The notes below the pieces were generated by a model. That model did no database searches, was not told the DNA's origin, and saw only the letters and a program-made list of their open reading frames with translations. A stretch of DNA of 64,000 bases from Sediminicoccus rosea (GTDB taxonomy: Bacteria > Pseudomonadota > Alphaproteobacteria > Acetobacterales > Acetobacteraceae), in assembly GCF_033547095.1 (NCBI RefSeq), contig NZ_CP137852.1, positions 434,001 through 498,000 of the forward strand. The letters are read 5' to 3'. This document shows positions 9,217 through 17,878 of this stretch, piece by piece (the stretch's first letter is position 1; each line of letters starts with the position of its first letter). The translations under genes were made by a program, and so were the position numbers.

Positions 9217-11736
9217 ATGGACGATCTGCTCGCCGATTTCCTCACCGAGACCAATGAGGGTCTCGCCAGCCTCGACGCCGCGCTGCTGCAGCTGGAGCGC
9301 AACCCGGCGAACGGCGCCGTGCTCTCCGAGATCTTTCGAATCGTCCATACGATCAAGGGCACCTGCGGCTTCCTCGGCCTGCCGCGCCTCGAGGGCGTGG
9401 CCCATGCGGCGGAAAACGTGCTGGGCCTCTGGCGCGAGGGCTCGCTGCCCGTCACCCCCGCCGGCATCACGCTGATCCTCACGGCGGCGGACCGCTTCAA
9501 GCACATCGTGGCCGGGCTGGAGGCCACGGGCAGCGAGCCGGCCGGCGATGACGCATCGCTGAAGGCCGCGCTGGACGCCGCCGCCTCCGGCGAGGCCGCG
9601 GCCGAGGATGTCGCGGCCGAAGCCGCCATTCCGGTCGCCGAGAGCGCCCCCGTCGAGGCATCTGCCGGGGCCCCGGCCGAGGCCGCGCCCGCCTCGGGCA
9701 ACGCGCCGCAGACCATCCGCGTCGCGGTCGATGTGCTGGAGGACCTGATGGTCCTGGTGAGCGAGCTGGTGCTGACGCGCAACCAGCTGATGCAGCTGGC
9801 CCGCGTGGAGGAGAACACGGCGTTCTCCGTGCCGCTCCAGCGCCTCTCGCAGATCACCTCGGACCTGCAGGACGGCGTGATGAAGACGCGCATGCAGCCC
9901 ATCGGCAATGCCTGGTCCAAGCTGCCGCGCCTGGTGCGCGACCTCAGCCACGACCTTGGCAAGCGGATCGAGCTCGAGATGCGCGGCGCCGATACCGAGC
10001 TGGACCGCCAGGTGATGGAGCTGATCAAGGACCCGCTGACGCACATGGTCCGCAACAGCGCCGACCACGGCCTGGAGACGCCCGAGCAGCGCCGCGCCGC
10101 CGGTAAGAAGGAGACCGGGCGCATCCTGCTCAACGCCTTCCACGAGGGCGGGCACATCGTGCTGCAGATCGGCGATGACGGGCGCGGGCTGAACACCGAC
10201 CGCATCAAGGCGAAGTGCATCGCGCAGGGCCTCGCCACCGAGGCCGAGCTCGCGACGATGAGCGAGCGCGACATCCACCGCTTCATCTTCCGCGCCGGCT
10301 TCTCGACCGCGGCGGAGGTCACCTCCGTCTCGGGCCGCGGCGTGGGCATGGATGTGGTGAAGACCAACATCGAGCGCATCGGCGGCACGGTGGACCTCAC
10401 CTCGCGCGAGCACAAGGGAACCACCTTCAGCATCAAGATCCCGCTGACGCTCGCCATCGCCGCGGCGCTGATCGTCGAGGCGGGGGGCGAGCGCTTCGCC
10501 ATCCCGCAGGCCGGCGTGCTGGAGCTGGTGCGCGTCGGCGGCGCCGATGGCCCGAAGGTGGAGCGCATCAAGGACAGCGCGGTGCTGCGCCTGCGCGGCC
10601 AGCTCCTGCCGCTGGTGCCGCTGAAGCAGGTGCTGCGCCTGGACAGCGAGGCCGGCGCGGAGACGGATGGCTTCGTCGTCGTCACCCAGGTGGCAGGGCA
10701 GCTCTTCGGCATCGTGGTGGACCGCGTCTTCGACACGGAGGAGATCGTGGTGAAGCCGGTGGCGCCCATCCTGCGCCACATCACGATGTTCTCGGGCAAC
10801 ACCATCCTCGGCGATGGCAGCGTCATCATGATCCTCGACCCCAACGGCATCGCCCGCGCCTCGGGCCTCGGCCTCGAGGGCAGCACGGAGAGCGGCGCGC
10901 TGGAGGAGGCCGCGGCGCTCAGCCGCCGAAGCGAGCGCCACACCGCCCTGCTGCTGTTCCGTGCCGGCCCCGGCGCACCCAAGGCGGTGCCGCTTGGCCT
11001 CGTCGCGCGGCTCGAGAACCTGGATGCCGCGCGCATCGAGCGCACGGGCGACAGCCTGGTGGTGCAGTATCGCGGCACGCTCATGCCGCTCATCCCGCTC
11101 GACCACGGCATCATGCCGCCCGAGACGGGCGAGCAGCCGGTGCTGGTCTTCGGCGATGGCGACCGCGCCATGGGCCTGATGGTGGACGAGATCCTCGACG
11201 TGGTGGACGTGCCGCTCGAGATGGACGCGGCCGGCCTGCGGCCGGGCTTCCTGGGCAGCTGCGTGGTGGACGGCAAGGTGACCGACCTGCTCGACACCGG
11301 CTACTGGCTGAAGCAAGGCCAGTCCGACTGGTTCGAGCCGCCCGTGGTCACCGGCGCCCGGCCGCGCGTGCTGGTGGCCGAGGACAGCGACTTCTTCCGC
11401 AACCTCATCGTCCCCGCGATCATGGCGGCGGGCTATGACGTGACCACCGTCAGCAACGGGCGCGACGCGCTGCGCCTGCGCGAGGCGGGCGAGCGCTTCG
11501 ACGTCATCGTCTCCGACATCCACATGCCCGAGCTGGACGGCATGGCCCTGGCCCGCGCGGTGCGCGAGGGCGGGGCCTGGGCCGAGCTGCCGATGATCGC
11601 GCTGTCGGGCTCCGCCTCGCCCAGGGATGTGGAGCGCGGCCGGGAAGCCGGCTTCAGCGACTACATCGCCAAGTTCGACCGTGATGCGCTGCTGGCCAGC
11701 CTGCAGCACTGCCTCCAGCCCATGCTGGCCCGCTGA
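9217..11736 (+). CDS. cheA: Hybrid chemotaxis histidine kinase CheA with C-terminal receiver
   Basis: Central chemotaxis-type kinase, 839 residues. Domains: N-terminal Hpt with phospho-acceptor His44 (RIVHTIKGTCGFLG), an alanine/proline-rich linker to about 165, dimerisation helices, an HATPase domain with N-box near residue 276 (HMVRNSADHG), GDDGRGL near 319 and GRGVGMDVV near 373, a CheW-like domain to about 545, a second CheW-like stretch (about 560-700), and a receiver domain with acidic pair E722/D723, phospho-acceptor Asp767 (SDIHMPELDG) and Lys819. The ATG at 9217 follows GGAAGGGA; the frame upstream is not conserved. It is first gene of the cheA-W-Y-B-R run. The second CheW-like segment is unusual. 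Confidence 0.95.
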   Translation: MDDLLADFLTETNEGLASLDAALLQLERNPANGAVLSEIFRIVHTIKGTCGFLGLPRLEGVAHAAENVLGLWREGSLPVTPAGITLILTAADRFKHIVAGLEATGSEPAGDDASLKAALDAAASGEAAAEDVAAEAAIPVAESAPVEASAGAPAEAAPASGNAPQTIRVAVDVLEDLMVLVSELVLTRNQLMQLARVEENTAFSVPLQRLSQITSDLQDGVMKTRMQPIGNAWSKLPRLVRDLSHDLGKRIELEMRGADTELDRQVMELIKDPLTHMVRNSADHGLETPEQRRAAGKKETGRILLNAFHEGGHIVLQIGDDGRGLNTDRIKAKCIAQGLATEAELATMSERDIHRFIFRAGFSTAAEVTSVSGRGVGMDVVKTNIERIGGTVDLTSREHKGTTFSIKIPLTLAIAAALIVEAGGERFAIPQAGVLELVRVGGADGPKVERIKDSAVLRLRGQLLPLVPLKQVLRLDSEAGAETDGFVVVTQVAGQLFGIVVDRVFDTEEIVVKPVAPILRHITMFSGNTILGDGSVIMILDPNGIARASGLGLEGSTESGALEEAAALSRRSERHTALLLFRAGPGAPKAVPLGLVARLENLDAARIERTGDSLVVQYRGTLMPLIPLDHGIMPPETGEQPVLVFGDGDRAMGLMVDEILDVVDVPLEMDAAGLRPGFLGSCVVDGKVTDLLDTGYWLKQGQSDWFEPPVVTGARPRVLVAEDSDFFRNLIVPAIMAAGYDVTTVSNGRDALRLREAGERFDVIVSDIHMPELDGMALARAVREGGAWAELPMIALSGSASPRDVERGREAGFSDYIAKFDRDALLASLQHCLQPMLAR

Positions 11737-11751
11737 ACCGAGGAAACCGCC

Positions 11752-12240
11752 ATGCAGACCGCCCCCACCACACCGGCCGAGCCGCGGATGCCCGCCGCCT
11801 CGAACGGCCCTGAAGCCGCCAGCATGATGCTGACCCTCACCGTCGCGGGGCAGCCCTGCGCCGTCCCCGTGCTTGCCGTGCGCGATGTGCTGGGCGTGCA
11901 GGCCATCACCCGCATCCCGCTCGCCCCGCGCGAGGTGGCGGGCAGCCTGAACCTGCGCGGCCGCATCGTGACGGCGGTGGACCTGCGCGGGCGCCTCGGC
12001 CTGCCGCCGCGCGCGCCGGGCGAGGTGGCGATGTCCGTCGTCGTCGAGGTCGGCGGGGAGCTCTACTCGCTGCTGGCCGACCAGGTGGGCGAGGTGCTGA
12101 CGCTGAACCCGGAGGAGCGCGCGCCCAATCCGCCGACGCTGGACCCCTCCTGGAAGGAATTCTCGCTGGGCGTGCATCGCCAGGATGATCACCTGCTCGT
12201 GCTGCTCGATGTTGACCAGTTGCTGGCGCTTGGCGCCTGA
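11752..12240 (+). CDS. cheW: Chemotaxis coupling protein CheW
   Basis: A 162-residue CheW that would couple receptors to CheA. A variable N-terminal tail of about 25 residues precedes the two-subdomain SH3-like fold, seen in VRDVLGVQAITRIPLAPREV, NLRGRIVTAVDLRGRLGL and LADQVGEVLTL. It ends in VLLDVDQLLALGA, as usual for CheW. It lies 15 bases after cheA and 11 before cheY. No receptor gene is in the window. Confidence 0.95.
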   Translation: MQTAPTTPAEPRMPAASNGPEAASMMLTLTVAGQPCAVPVLAVRDVLGVQAITRIPLAPREVAGSLNLRGRIVTAVDLRGRLGLPPRAPGEVAMSVVVEVGGELYSLLADQVGEVLTLNPEERAPNPPTLDPSWKEFSLGVHRQDDHLLVLLDVDQLLALGA

Positions 12241-12251
12241 GGGAGCTTGCC

Positions 12252-12626
12252 ATGAGCGGCGAATGCCTGGTGGTGGATGACAGCGCCGTCGTGCGCAAGG
12301 TCGCGCGGCGCATCCTGGAGCGATACGGCTTCACCGTGCGCGAGGCGGCGGACGGGCAGCAGGCGCTCGACGCCTGCCGCGCCGCGATGCCGCGCGCCGT
12401 CCTGCTCGACCGCAACATGCCGGTGATGGACGGCATCGGCTTCCTGCGCGCGCTGCGCGCCGAATTCGGGCCGGATGACCCGGTGGTGGTGATGTGCACC
12501 ACCGAGGCTGGCACCGAGAAGATCCTCGAGGGTCTGGAGGCCGGGGCGCACGAATACGTGATGAAGCCCTTCGACGAGGAGATCCTGCGCGACAAGCTGG
12601 TGCAGGCCGGGCTGCTCGCCGAATGA
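12252..12626 (+). CDS. cheY: Chemotaxis response regulator CheY
   Basis: A single-domain receiver of 124 residues. It shows the acidic pair in LVVDDSAVVR, the phospho-acceptor Asp in AVLLDRNMPVMDG, Thr in VVMCTTEAG, and the conserved Lys in EYVMKPFDEE. GAGGGAG lies just upstream. It overlaps cheB by four bases (ATGA). Its output partner, whether a flagellar motor or another target, cannot be told here. Confidence 0.94.
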   Translation: MSGECLVVDDSAVVRKVARRILERYGFTVREAADGQQALDACRAAMPRAVLLDRNMPVMDGIGFLRALRAEFGPDDPVVVMCTTEAGTEKILEGLEAGAHEYVMKPFDEEILRDKLVQAGLLAE

Positions 12627-13711
12627 GCCACACGGCCCCGAGCCCATCCGCGGCCGGCAAGCTGCGCGTGATGCTCTGCGACGACAGCGCCACCGTGCGC
12701 TCCGCGCTGGCGCGCGTGCTGGAGGCCGATCCCGCCATCGCCGTGGTGGCGCGGGTGGGGGATGGCGCGCAGGCGCTGGCCACGCTGGATGCGGCCCCGC
12801 CGGGCGAGCGCGCCCAGGTCGTCCTGCTCGACCTCGAGATGCCGGTGATGGACGGGATGACGGCGCTGCCGCTCATCCTCCGGCGTGAGCCGCGGCCCAT
12901 CGTCATCGTCGCCAGCGCGCTGACGCAGAAGGGCGCCAGCGCCACGATGGATGCGATGCGGGCCGGCGCCTCGGACTACATCCCGAAGCCGGGTGCTGCG
13001 GGGGGCGGCCTGGCCGATCCGAATTTCCGCGCCGAGCTGCTGGCGAAGGTGAAGGGCTGGGCGCGGCTGCGCCAGCCCGCCGCGCGCGCGCCGCAGGCCG
13101 CGATGCGCCCCGCGCCCACCCGCGCGGGCGACCCGCCCAAGGTCGTTTGCATCGGCAGTTCGACCGGCGGGCCGCAGGCGCTGGCCGCGCTGGTGCGCCG
13201 ACTGCCGCGGCGCATCGCCCTGCCGATGGTGATCGTGCAGCACATGCCGGCCGGCTTCACCGCGATGCTGGCCAAGCACCTGGACGCGCTGGGCGGCCCG
13301 CCCGTCTCCGAGGCGCGGCAGGGGGATGTGCTGGAGCCCGGGCGCATCTACCTGGCCCCGGGGGACCATCATCTGCTGGCGCGCGCCGAGGGCGGCCGCG
13401 CCATTCTCCACCTCTCCGACACACCGCCCGAGAATTTCTGCCGCCCGGCGGTGGACCCCACCCTGCGCAGCCTGATCGCCCTGCATGGCCGCGCCGTGCA
13501 GGCCGTGATCCTGACCGGGATGGGGCATGACGGCCTCGCCGGCTGCCGCGCCCTGGCCCAGGCTGGCGGCACCGTCTGGGCGCAGGATGAAGCCTCCTCC
13601 GTCGTTTGGGGCATGCCGGGCGCCGTCACGCGCGCCGGCCTGGCCACGGCGCAGGGAACCCCCGAATCGCTGGGCGACGCCCTGGCCCGAATCTGCGGAG
13701 CGCGCTCATGA
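12623..13711 (+). CDS. cheB: Chemotaxis protein-glutamate methylesterase CheB
   Basis: CheB removes methyl groups from receptors. The 362-residue protein has an N-terminal receiver domain (VMLCDDSATVR; phospho-acceptor in VVLLDLEMPVMDG), a linker rich in Ala/Pro near residues 150-170, and the methylesterase domain with catalytic Ser in CIGSSTGGPQA, His in VQHMPAGFT and Asp in MGHDGLAG. The start at 12623 overlaps the cheY stop, and the stop overlaps the cheR start (ATGA), so translation of the three is coupled. Confidence 0.95.
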   Translation: MSHTAPSPSAAGKLRVMLCDDSATVRSALARVLEADPAIAVVARVGDGAQALATLDAAPPGERAQVVLLDLEMPVMDGMTALPLILRREPRPIVIVASALTQKGASATMDAMRAGASDYIPKPGAAGGGLADPNFRAELLAKVKGWARLRQPAARAPQAAMRPAPTRAGDPPKVVCIGSSTGGPQALAALVRRLPRRIALPMVIVQHMPAGFTAMLAKHLDALGGPPVSEARQGDVLEPGRIYLAPGDHHLLARAEGGRAILHLSDTPPENFCRPAVDPTLRSLIALHGRAVQAVILTGMGHDGLAGCRALAQAGGTVWAQDEASSVVWGMPGAVTRAGLATAQGTPESLGDALARICGARS

Positions 13712-14553
13712 CCCCTTCCACTTTCGCCTTCCTCACCGAGATCGTGAAGACGCGCTCGGGCGGCATCATCGGCCCCGACCAGGGCTACATGCTGGAGACG
13801 CGGCTCGCCCCGCTGCTCAAGCGCGAATCCCTGGCCGATCTCGACGCGCTGGCCGCCCGCCTCAAGGCCCCGCGCGCGGATGCGCTGGCGCAGGAGATGA
13901 CCGAGCTGCTCACCACGAATGAGAGCAGCTTCTTCCGCGACACCCGCCCCTTCGAGCATCTGCGCGCGCTTTTGCCGGAGATGCACAAGGCGCGCCCGGC
14001 CGGCCAGCCGCTGCGCATCTGGTCCGCCGCCTGCTCGACCGGGCAGGAGGCCTATTCCATCGCGATCATCCTGGCCGAGCTCGGCGAGGCCGATGCCTCC
14101 TTCAAGGCGCGGCGCGTGGAGATCCTGGGCACCGACATCACCACCGCCGTGCTGGCGCGGGCGCGGGCCGGGGTCTTCTCCCAATTCGAGGTGCAGCGCG
14201 GCATGCCCATCCGCACGCTGATGAAGCGCTTCGTCCAGGAGGATACGCGCTGGCGCATCCGCCCCGAGGTCGCCGCGCCCTGCCGCTTCGAGAATTTCAA
14301 CCTGCTGGGTGATCCCCGGCGCCTCGGCCGGTTCGACGTGGTGTTCTGCCGCAATGTGCTGATCTATTTCGACGTGCCGACCAAGGCGCGGGTGCTGGGC
14401 GGCATCGCGCAGATCCTCGCCCCCGACGGCGCGCTCTATCTCGGCGCGGCCGAGACGGCGATGGGCGTGACCCAGGCGCTGGTGCCCAAGCCTGGCGAGC
14501 GCGGCGTCTATGGCCTGGCCGGAAGCGCGGAGCCTGCGCGCCTGCGCGCCTGA
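13708..14553 (+). CDS. cheR: Chemotaxis protein methyltransferase CheR
   Basis: S-adenosylmethionine-dependent receptor methyltransferase, 281 residues. It has the N-terminal helical domain (LTEIVKTRSGGIIGPDQGYMLETRL), the SAM-binding region starting IWSAACSTGQEAYSIA, and VVFCRNVLIYFD typical of CheR. It closes the che operon. It is followed by 47 bases before an unrelated gene on the same strand. Confidence 0.95.
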   Translation: MTPSTFAFLTEIVKTRSGGIIGPDQGYMLETRLAPLLKRESLADLDALAARLKAPRADALAQEMTELLTTNESSFFRDTRPFEHLRALLPEMHKARPAGQPLRIWSAACSTGQEAYSIAIILAELGEADASFKARRVEILGTDITTAVLARARAGVFSQFEVQRGMPIRTLMKRFVQEDTRWRIRPEVAAPCRFENFNLLGDPRRLGRFDVVFCRNVLIYFDVPTKARVLGGIAQILAPDGALYLGAAETAMGVTQALVPKPGERGVYGLAGSAEPARLRA

Positions 14554-14600
14554 GCACTGGCCCGGTTGCCGGGGCGGAGGGCGGGCCGCACAATCGCGGC

Positions 14601-15941
14601 ATGCCGCAAGAGATTCGCCTCAACGCCTTCGACATGGCCTGCGTGGGCCACATCCAGCACGGGATGTGGACCCACCCGCGCGACACCAGCGCGAACTACA
14701 ACACGCTGGAACACTGGCTCGGCCTCGCGCGCCTGCTGGAACGCGGCCTGTTCGACGGGCTGTTCCTCGCCGATGTGCTGGGCGTCTATGACGTGCTGGA
14801 TGGCAGCCCGGATGCGGCGCTGCGCGGCGCGGTGCAGGTGCCGCTGCTCGATCCCGCGATGATCGTGCCGGCCATGGCGGCGGTCACCTCCCAGCTCGGC
14901 TTCGGGATCACCGCCAACCTCTCCTACGAGACGCCCTACCTGTTCGCGCGGCGAATGACCACGCTGGATCACCTGACCAACGGGCGCATCGGCTGGAACA
15001 TCGTCACCGGCTACCTCGACAGCGCCGCGCGCGCGATGGGGCTCGGCCGGCAGATGGCGCATGACGACCGCTACGACATGGCCGATGAATACATGGAGGT
15101 GGTCTATCGCCTCTGGGAGGAAAGCTGGGCCGATGACGCGGTGCGGCGCGACGCGGCGGCGGGCGTGTTCACCGACCCCTCCCGCGTGCGGCGCATCCGG
15201 CATGAGGGCAAGCAGTTCCGGCTGGATGCGGCGCATCTCTGCGAGCCCTCGCCCCAGCGCACACCGGTTCTGTATCAGGCGGGCGCCTCCTCGCGCGGAA
15301 TGGTGTTCGCCGCAAAGCACGCGGAATGCGTCTTCCTCAATGGCGGGCCGGCGCCCGACGTGGCCAAGCAGGTGGCCGCACTCCGCGCCTTGGCTGCGCC
15401 GCGCCCGATCCGCGTCTTCGTCGGCGCCACGCTGGTGATGGGCCGCACGCGCGCGGAAGCGGAGGAGAAGCTCGCCGAATACCGCCGTCACTCCAGCGTG
15501 GAGGGCGCGCTGGCGCATGCCGCCGCCTCGCTCGGCATTGATTTCGGTCGCTACGGGATGGACGAGCCGATCGAGGCCGGGCCCGGCAATGCGATCCAGT
15601 CCAATGTCGCGGCGATGAAGCGCGCCACCGGGCCGCGCTTCACCAAGCGCGGGCTGATCGACCAGTTCATCCTTGGCAGTCGGCAGAAGCCGATGGTGGG
15701 CAGCGTGCAGGAGATCGCCGACCGGCTGGTGGCCTATGTCGAGGAGACGGGGGTGGATGGCTTCAATCTCTCGCGCACCGTCTTTCCGGAATGCCTGGTG
15801 GAGGTGGTGGACCAGCTCGTGCCCGCGCTGCAGGAGCGCGGTGCCTACAAGACCGCCTATGCGCCCGGCACCTACCGCGAAAAGCTCTTCGGCGCCGCGC
15901 GCCTCACGGATCCGCATCCAGCCGCGCTGGCGCGCGGGTGA
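14601..15941 (+). CDS. LLM-class flavin-dependent monooxygenase (NtaA/SnaA/DszA type)
   Basis: A 446-residue FMN-dependent oxygenase of the bacterial luciferase-like superfamily. The N-terminal FDMACVGHIQHGMWTHPRD, the strand TLDHLTNGRIGWNIVTG and the segment YQAGASSRGMVFAAKHAECVF are hallmarks of the NtaA/SnaA/DszA branch, which oxidises chelators, polyketides or organosulfur compounds with a separate flavin reductase. No reductase gene is adjacent. A GC-rich repeat copy lies just downstream at 15951. Confidence 0.9.
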   Translation: MPQEIRLNAFDMACVGHIQHGMWTHPRDTSANYNTLEHWLGLARLLERGLFDGLFLADVLGVYDVLDGSPDAALRGAVQVPLLDPAMIVPAMAAVTSQLGFGITANLSYETPYLFARRMTTLDHLTNGRIGWNIVTGYLDSAARAMGLGRQMAHDDRYDMADEYMEVVYRLWEESWADDAVRRDAAAGVFTDPSRVRRIRHEGKQFRLDAAHLCEPSPQRTPVLYQAGASSRGMVFAAKHAECVFLNGGPAPDVAKQVAALRALAAPRPIRVFVGATLVMGRTRAEAEEKLAEYRRHSSVEGALAHAAASLGIDFGRYGMDEPIEAGPGNAIQSNVAAMKRATGPRFTKRGLIDQFILGSRQKPMVGSVQEIADRLVAYVEETGVDGFNLSRTVFPECLVEVVDQLVPALQERGAYKTAYAPGTYREKLFGAARLTDPHPAALARG

Positions 15942-15950
15942 GTTTTTGAC

Positions 15951-15997
15951 GTCCTCTGACGCCGGGCGCGCTCCGCGCGCTGGGCTTCGCCGCGCGG
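15951..15997. repeat. GC-rich intergenic repeat, copy 1
   Basis: This 47-base element reads GTCCTCTGACGCCGGGCGCG and continues with CTCCGCGCGCTGGGCTTCGC and CGCGCGG. It matches the element at 24785-24833 apart from one substitution and a two-base length difference. It contains self-complementary GCGCG/CGCGC blocks and lies ten bases after the monooxygenase stop, where a terminator would be expected. Confidence 0.7.
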
Positions 15998-16069
15998 CTG
16001 TCGTGTCGGGTTGTGCGCGCGGTTGGGCGGCGCTGGCCGCGTTGCGGCCGGATCATTTGGGGTGGACGG

Positions 16070-16924
16070 TCAGAGGCCGGCGCCGTCGCAGAGCGACTGG
16101 ATGAGGAAATCCGCCAGGTAATGCGGCCCCGCCGGATTGGGCGCGGAGAACAGGCACATCTCGGCGGTGCCGAGCGGCGGCAATTCGGCCAGTTCCACCA
16201 GCCCCTCCGGCAATCCCGCACGGCCCATCACGGTCAGCGCGAAGCCGGCCTGCGCTGCCGCCGCGATCCCCATCAGGCTGGGCGAGGTATAGACCACCTC
16301 GGCCGCGATGCCGGCCCGCGCCAGCGCGGTCAGCGCGCGGTCGCGGAACATGCAGCCCTGCGGCAGCATCGCCAGCGGCAACGGCCGTTCCCGCGCCAGC
16401 GCGAAATCGGGTGCCGCGACCCAGACCACCGCCTCGGTGAAGATCACGCGGCCCTCGGTCTCGCCATCGCGGCGCTTGCCCAGCACCAGGTCCAGCTCCT
16501 CCCGCGCGAGCGCTGCGCGGAGTTCATGGCTGCGGCCCACCTCCACCTCGATCCGCAGTTCGGGCCAGGTGCGGGCGAAGCTCGCCAGCGCGGGCGCCAG
16601 GTGGCGCGGCACGAAATGATCCGCCACGCCCAGGCGAAGCCGGCCCGCGATCGGCGGCGCGACGAAGCGGCGCACCGCCTCCTCGTTCAAGGCCAGCATG
16701 CGGCGCGCATAGGTGAGCAGCGTCTCGCCCTCGCGCGTGAGGGAGACCTGTTTCGCGCCGCGCGTGAAGACCGGCTTGCCCAGCAGCTCTTCCAGTCGCT
16801 TCACCTTCAGGCTGATGGCGGATTGCGTGAGGCCGAGCACCTGGCCCGCCGCGGTGAAGCCGCCGCGCTCGGCGACGGTGACAAAGCCGCGCAGCAGGTC
16901 GAGGTCGAGATCGGGGACGCGCAT
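16070..16924 (-). CDS. LysR family transcriptional regulator
   Basis: A 284-residue LysR-type regulator. The N-terminal winged helix-turn-helix is clear (LLRGFVTVAERGGFTAAGQV and LTQSAISLKVKRLEELLGKP), followed by the two-lobed co-inducer domain (RLRLGVADHFVPRHLAPALA). It faces away from its upstream neighbour, the DUF2076 gene, and converges on the flavin monooxygenase; LysR proteins often control adjacent genes, so the monooxygenase is a candidate target. The ligand is unknown. Confidence 0.92.
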   Translation of the reverse strand: MRVPDLDLDLLRGFVTVAERGGFTAAGQVLGLTQSAISLKVKRLEELLGKPVFTRGAKQVSLTREGETLLTYARRMLALNEEAVRRFVAPPIAGRLRLGVADHFVPRHLAPALASFARTWPELRIEVEVGRSHELRAALAREELDLVLGKRRDGETEGRVIFTEAVVWVAAPDFALARERPLPLAMLPQGCMFRDRALTALARAGIAAEVVYTSPSLMGIAAAAQAGFALTVMGRAGLPEGLVELAELPPLGTAEMCLFSAPNPAGPHYLADFLIQSLCDGAGL

Positions 16925-16950
16925 GCGCCCTTATCGGCCGGACAGGGCGC

Positions 16951-16979
16951 AAAAAAAAGGGCGGCCGGAGCCGCCCTTT
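16951..16979 (-). terminator. Intrinsic terminator of the DUF2076 gene
   Basis: On the minus strand the stem GGGCGGC / GCCGCCC with a four-base loop is followed by an eight-base U-tract (A8 at 16951-16958 on the plus strand). It lies about 80 bases after the DUF2076 stop and just ahead of the LysR start, so it insulates the two genes. Confidence 0.85.
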
Positions 16980-17059
16980 CCTGGAGGTTCAGCAGGCCAG
17001 GACCCGCCGAACGCTTGAAACCATCCGGCCGCCATGCGGCCGGCGCGCGAGGGCGTCGA

Positions 17060-17782
17060 TCAAACGTCCTCGTCGTAGCCGCCGCCGGCATCGTCGTAGC
17101 TGCCGGCCGCGTCGTCATAGCCGCCGCCATTGTCGTAGCCGCCGCCCGAGGCGTCATTGCCGCCCCAGCCGGAATTGGCCGCCGCCGCGCCCGGATCGGT
17201 CCAGGCGGAGGAGGTGGGGACCGCTTCCTGGCCGAAGGCGCCGCCACCGGTGGCCGCCGCGGCCGAGCCGCCGCCCGAGAAGGCGTTCATCAGCATGTTG
17301 CCCAGCACCATGCCGCCGGCCACGCCGGCCGCCGTCATCATCGCGGTGCCCAGGAAGCCCGGGCCCTGGCGCTGCGGCAGCATGCCGCCCGGGGGCTGCA
17401 TGGGCTGCGGGCGGGGCGGCATGGGCGCGGGGCGCGAGCCGCCGAAGCCCAGGAAGCCGCGGTTGTTCGCCGCCTGCGCCTGGCGCGTCGCATTCTCCAG
17501 CTCCCACTCCAGCTCCTGGATGCGGTTCTGCGCCTGGACCAGAGCGTGCTCCTGCACGAAGGCGGTCTGCGTCAGGCGGAAGCGCGCTTCCGGATACTTC
17601 TGGAAGAGCTCGGCGATGTAGGCATCCGCGGCGGGCTCGATCGGCGGCAGGTTCGCGGCCGGCTGCGCGCCCGTCTGCGGCACGCGGCCGCCCCAGGGGC
17701 TGCTGGAGGTCTGGGCGGCCTGCTGGACGCCGGCCACGCGCATCACATAATCGCCGATGATCCGGCGTTCTTCGTCAGTCAT
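17060..17782 (-). CDS. DUF2076 domain protein with Gly/Tyr/Asp-rich tail
   Basis: A 240-residue protein. The N-terminus (MTDEERRIIGDYVMRVAG, then a segment ending AELFQKYPEARFRLTQTAFV) and the coiled-coil-like stretch VQAQNRIQELEWELENATRQ match DUF2076, annotated as a periplasmic ligand-binding sensor domain but without experimental role. A proline/glutamine linker (about 125-145) precedes a glycine-rich hydrophobic segment (TAMMTAAGVAGGMVLGNMLM). The last 30 residues repeat GGGYD/GSYDD units. The ATG at 17782 has AAGGGAAGGA upstream. A strong terminator follows at 16951-16979. Confidence 0.85.
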   Translation of the reverse strand: MTDEERRIIGDYVMRVAGVQQAAQTSSSPWGGRVPQTGAQPAANLPPIEPAADAYIAELFQKYPEARFRLTQTAFVQEHALVQAQNRIQELEWELENATRQAQAANNRGFLGFGGSRPAPMPPRPQPMQPPGGMLPQRQGPGFLGTAMMTAAGVAGGMVLGNMLMNAFSGGGSAAAATGGGAFGQEAVPTSSAWTDPGAAAANSGWGGNDASGGGYDNGGGYDDAAGSYDDAGGGYDEDV

Positions 17783-17878
17783 GGGGTCCTTCCCTTCAAA
17801 AAGGGGCGATTCGGGCCGCCCTGAATGGCAAGGGAAATGGCCCGGCGCCAGCGGCATTTCAAGAAGTTTAGCAAACCG

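Noticed and set aside
9133-12192. A 1,019-codon minus-strand open frame across cheA and cheW
   Set aside because: It is antisense to clearly conserved chemotaxis genes and has no recognisable domains; composition is typical of a shadow frame.
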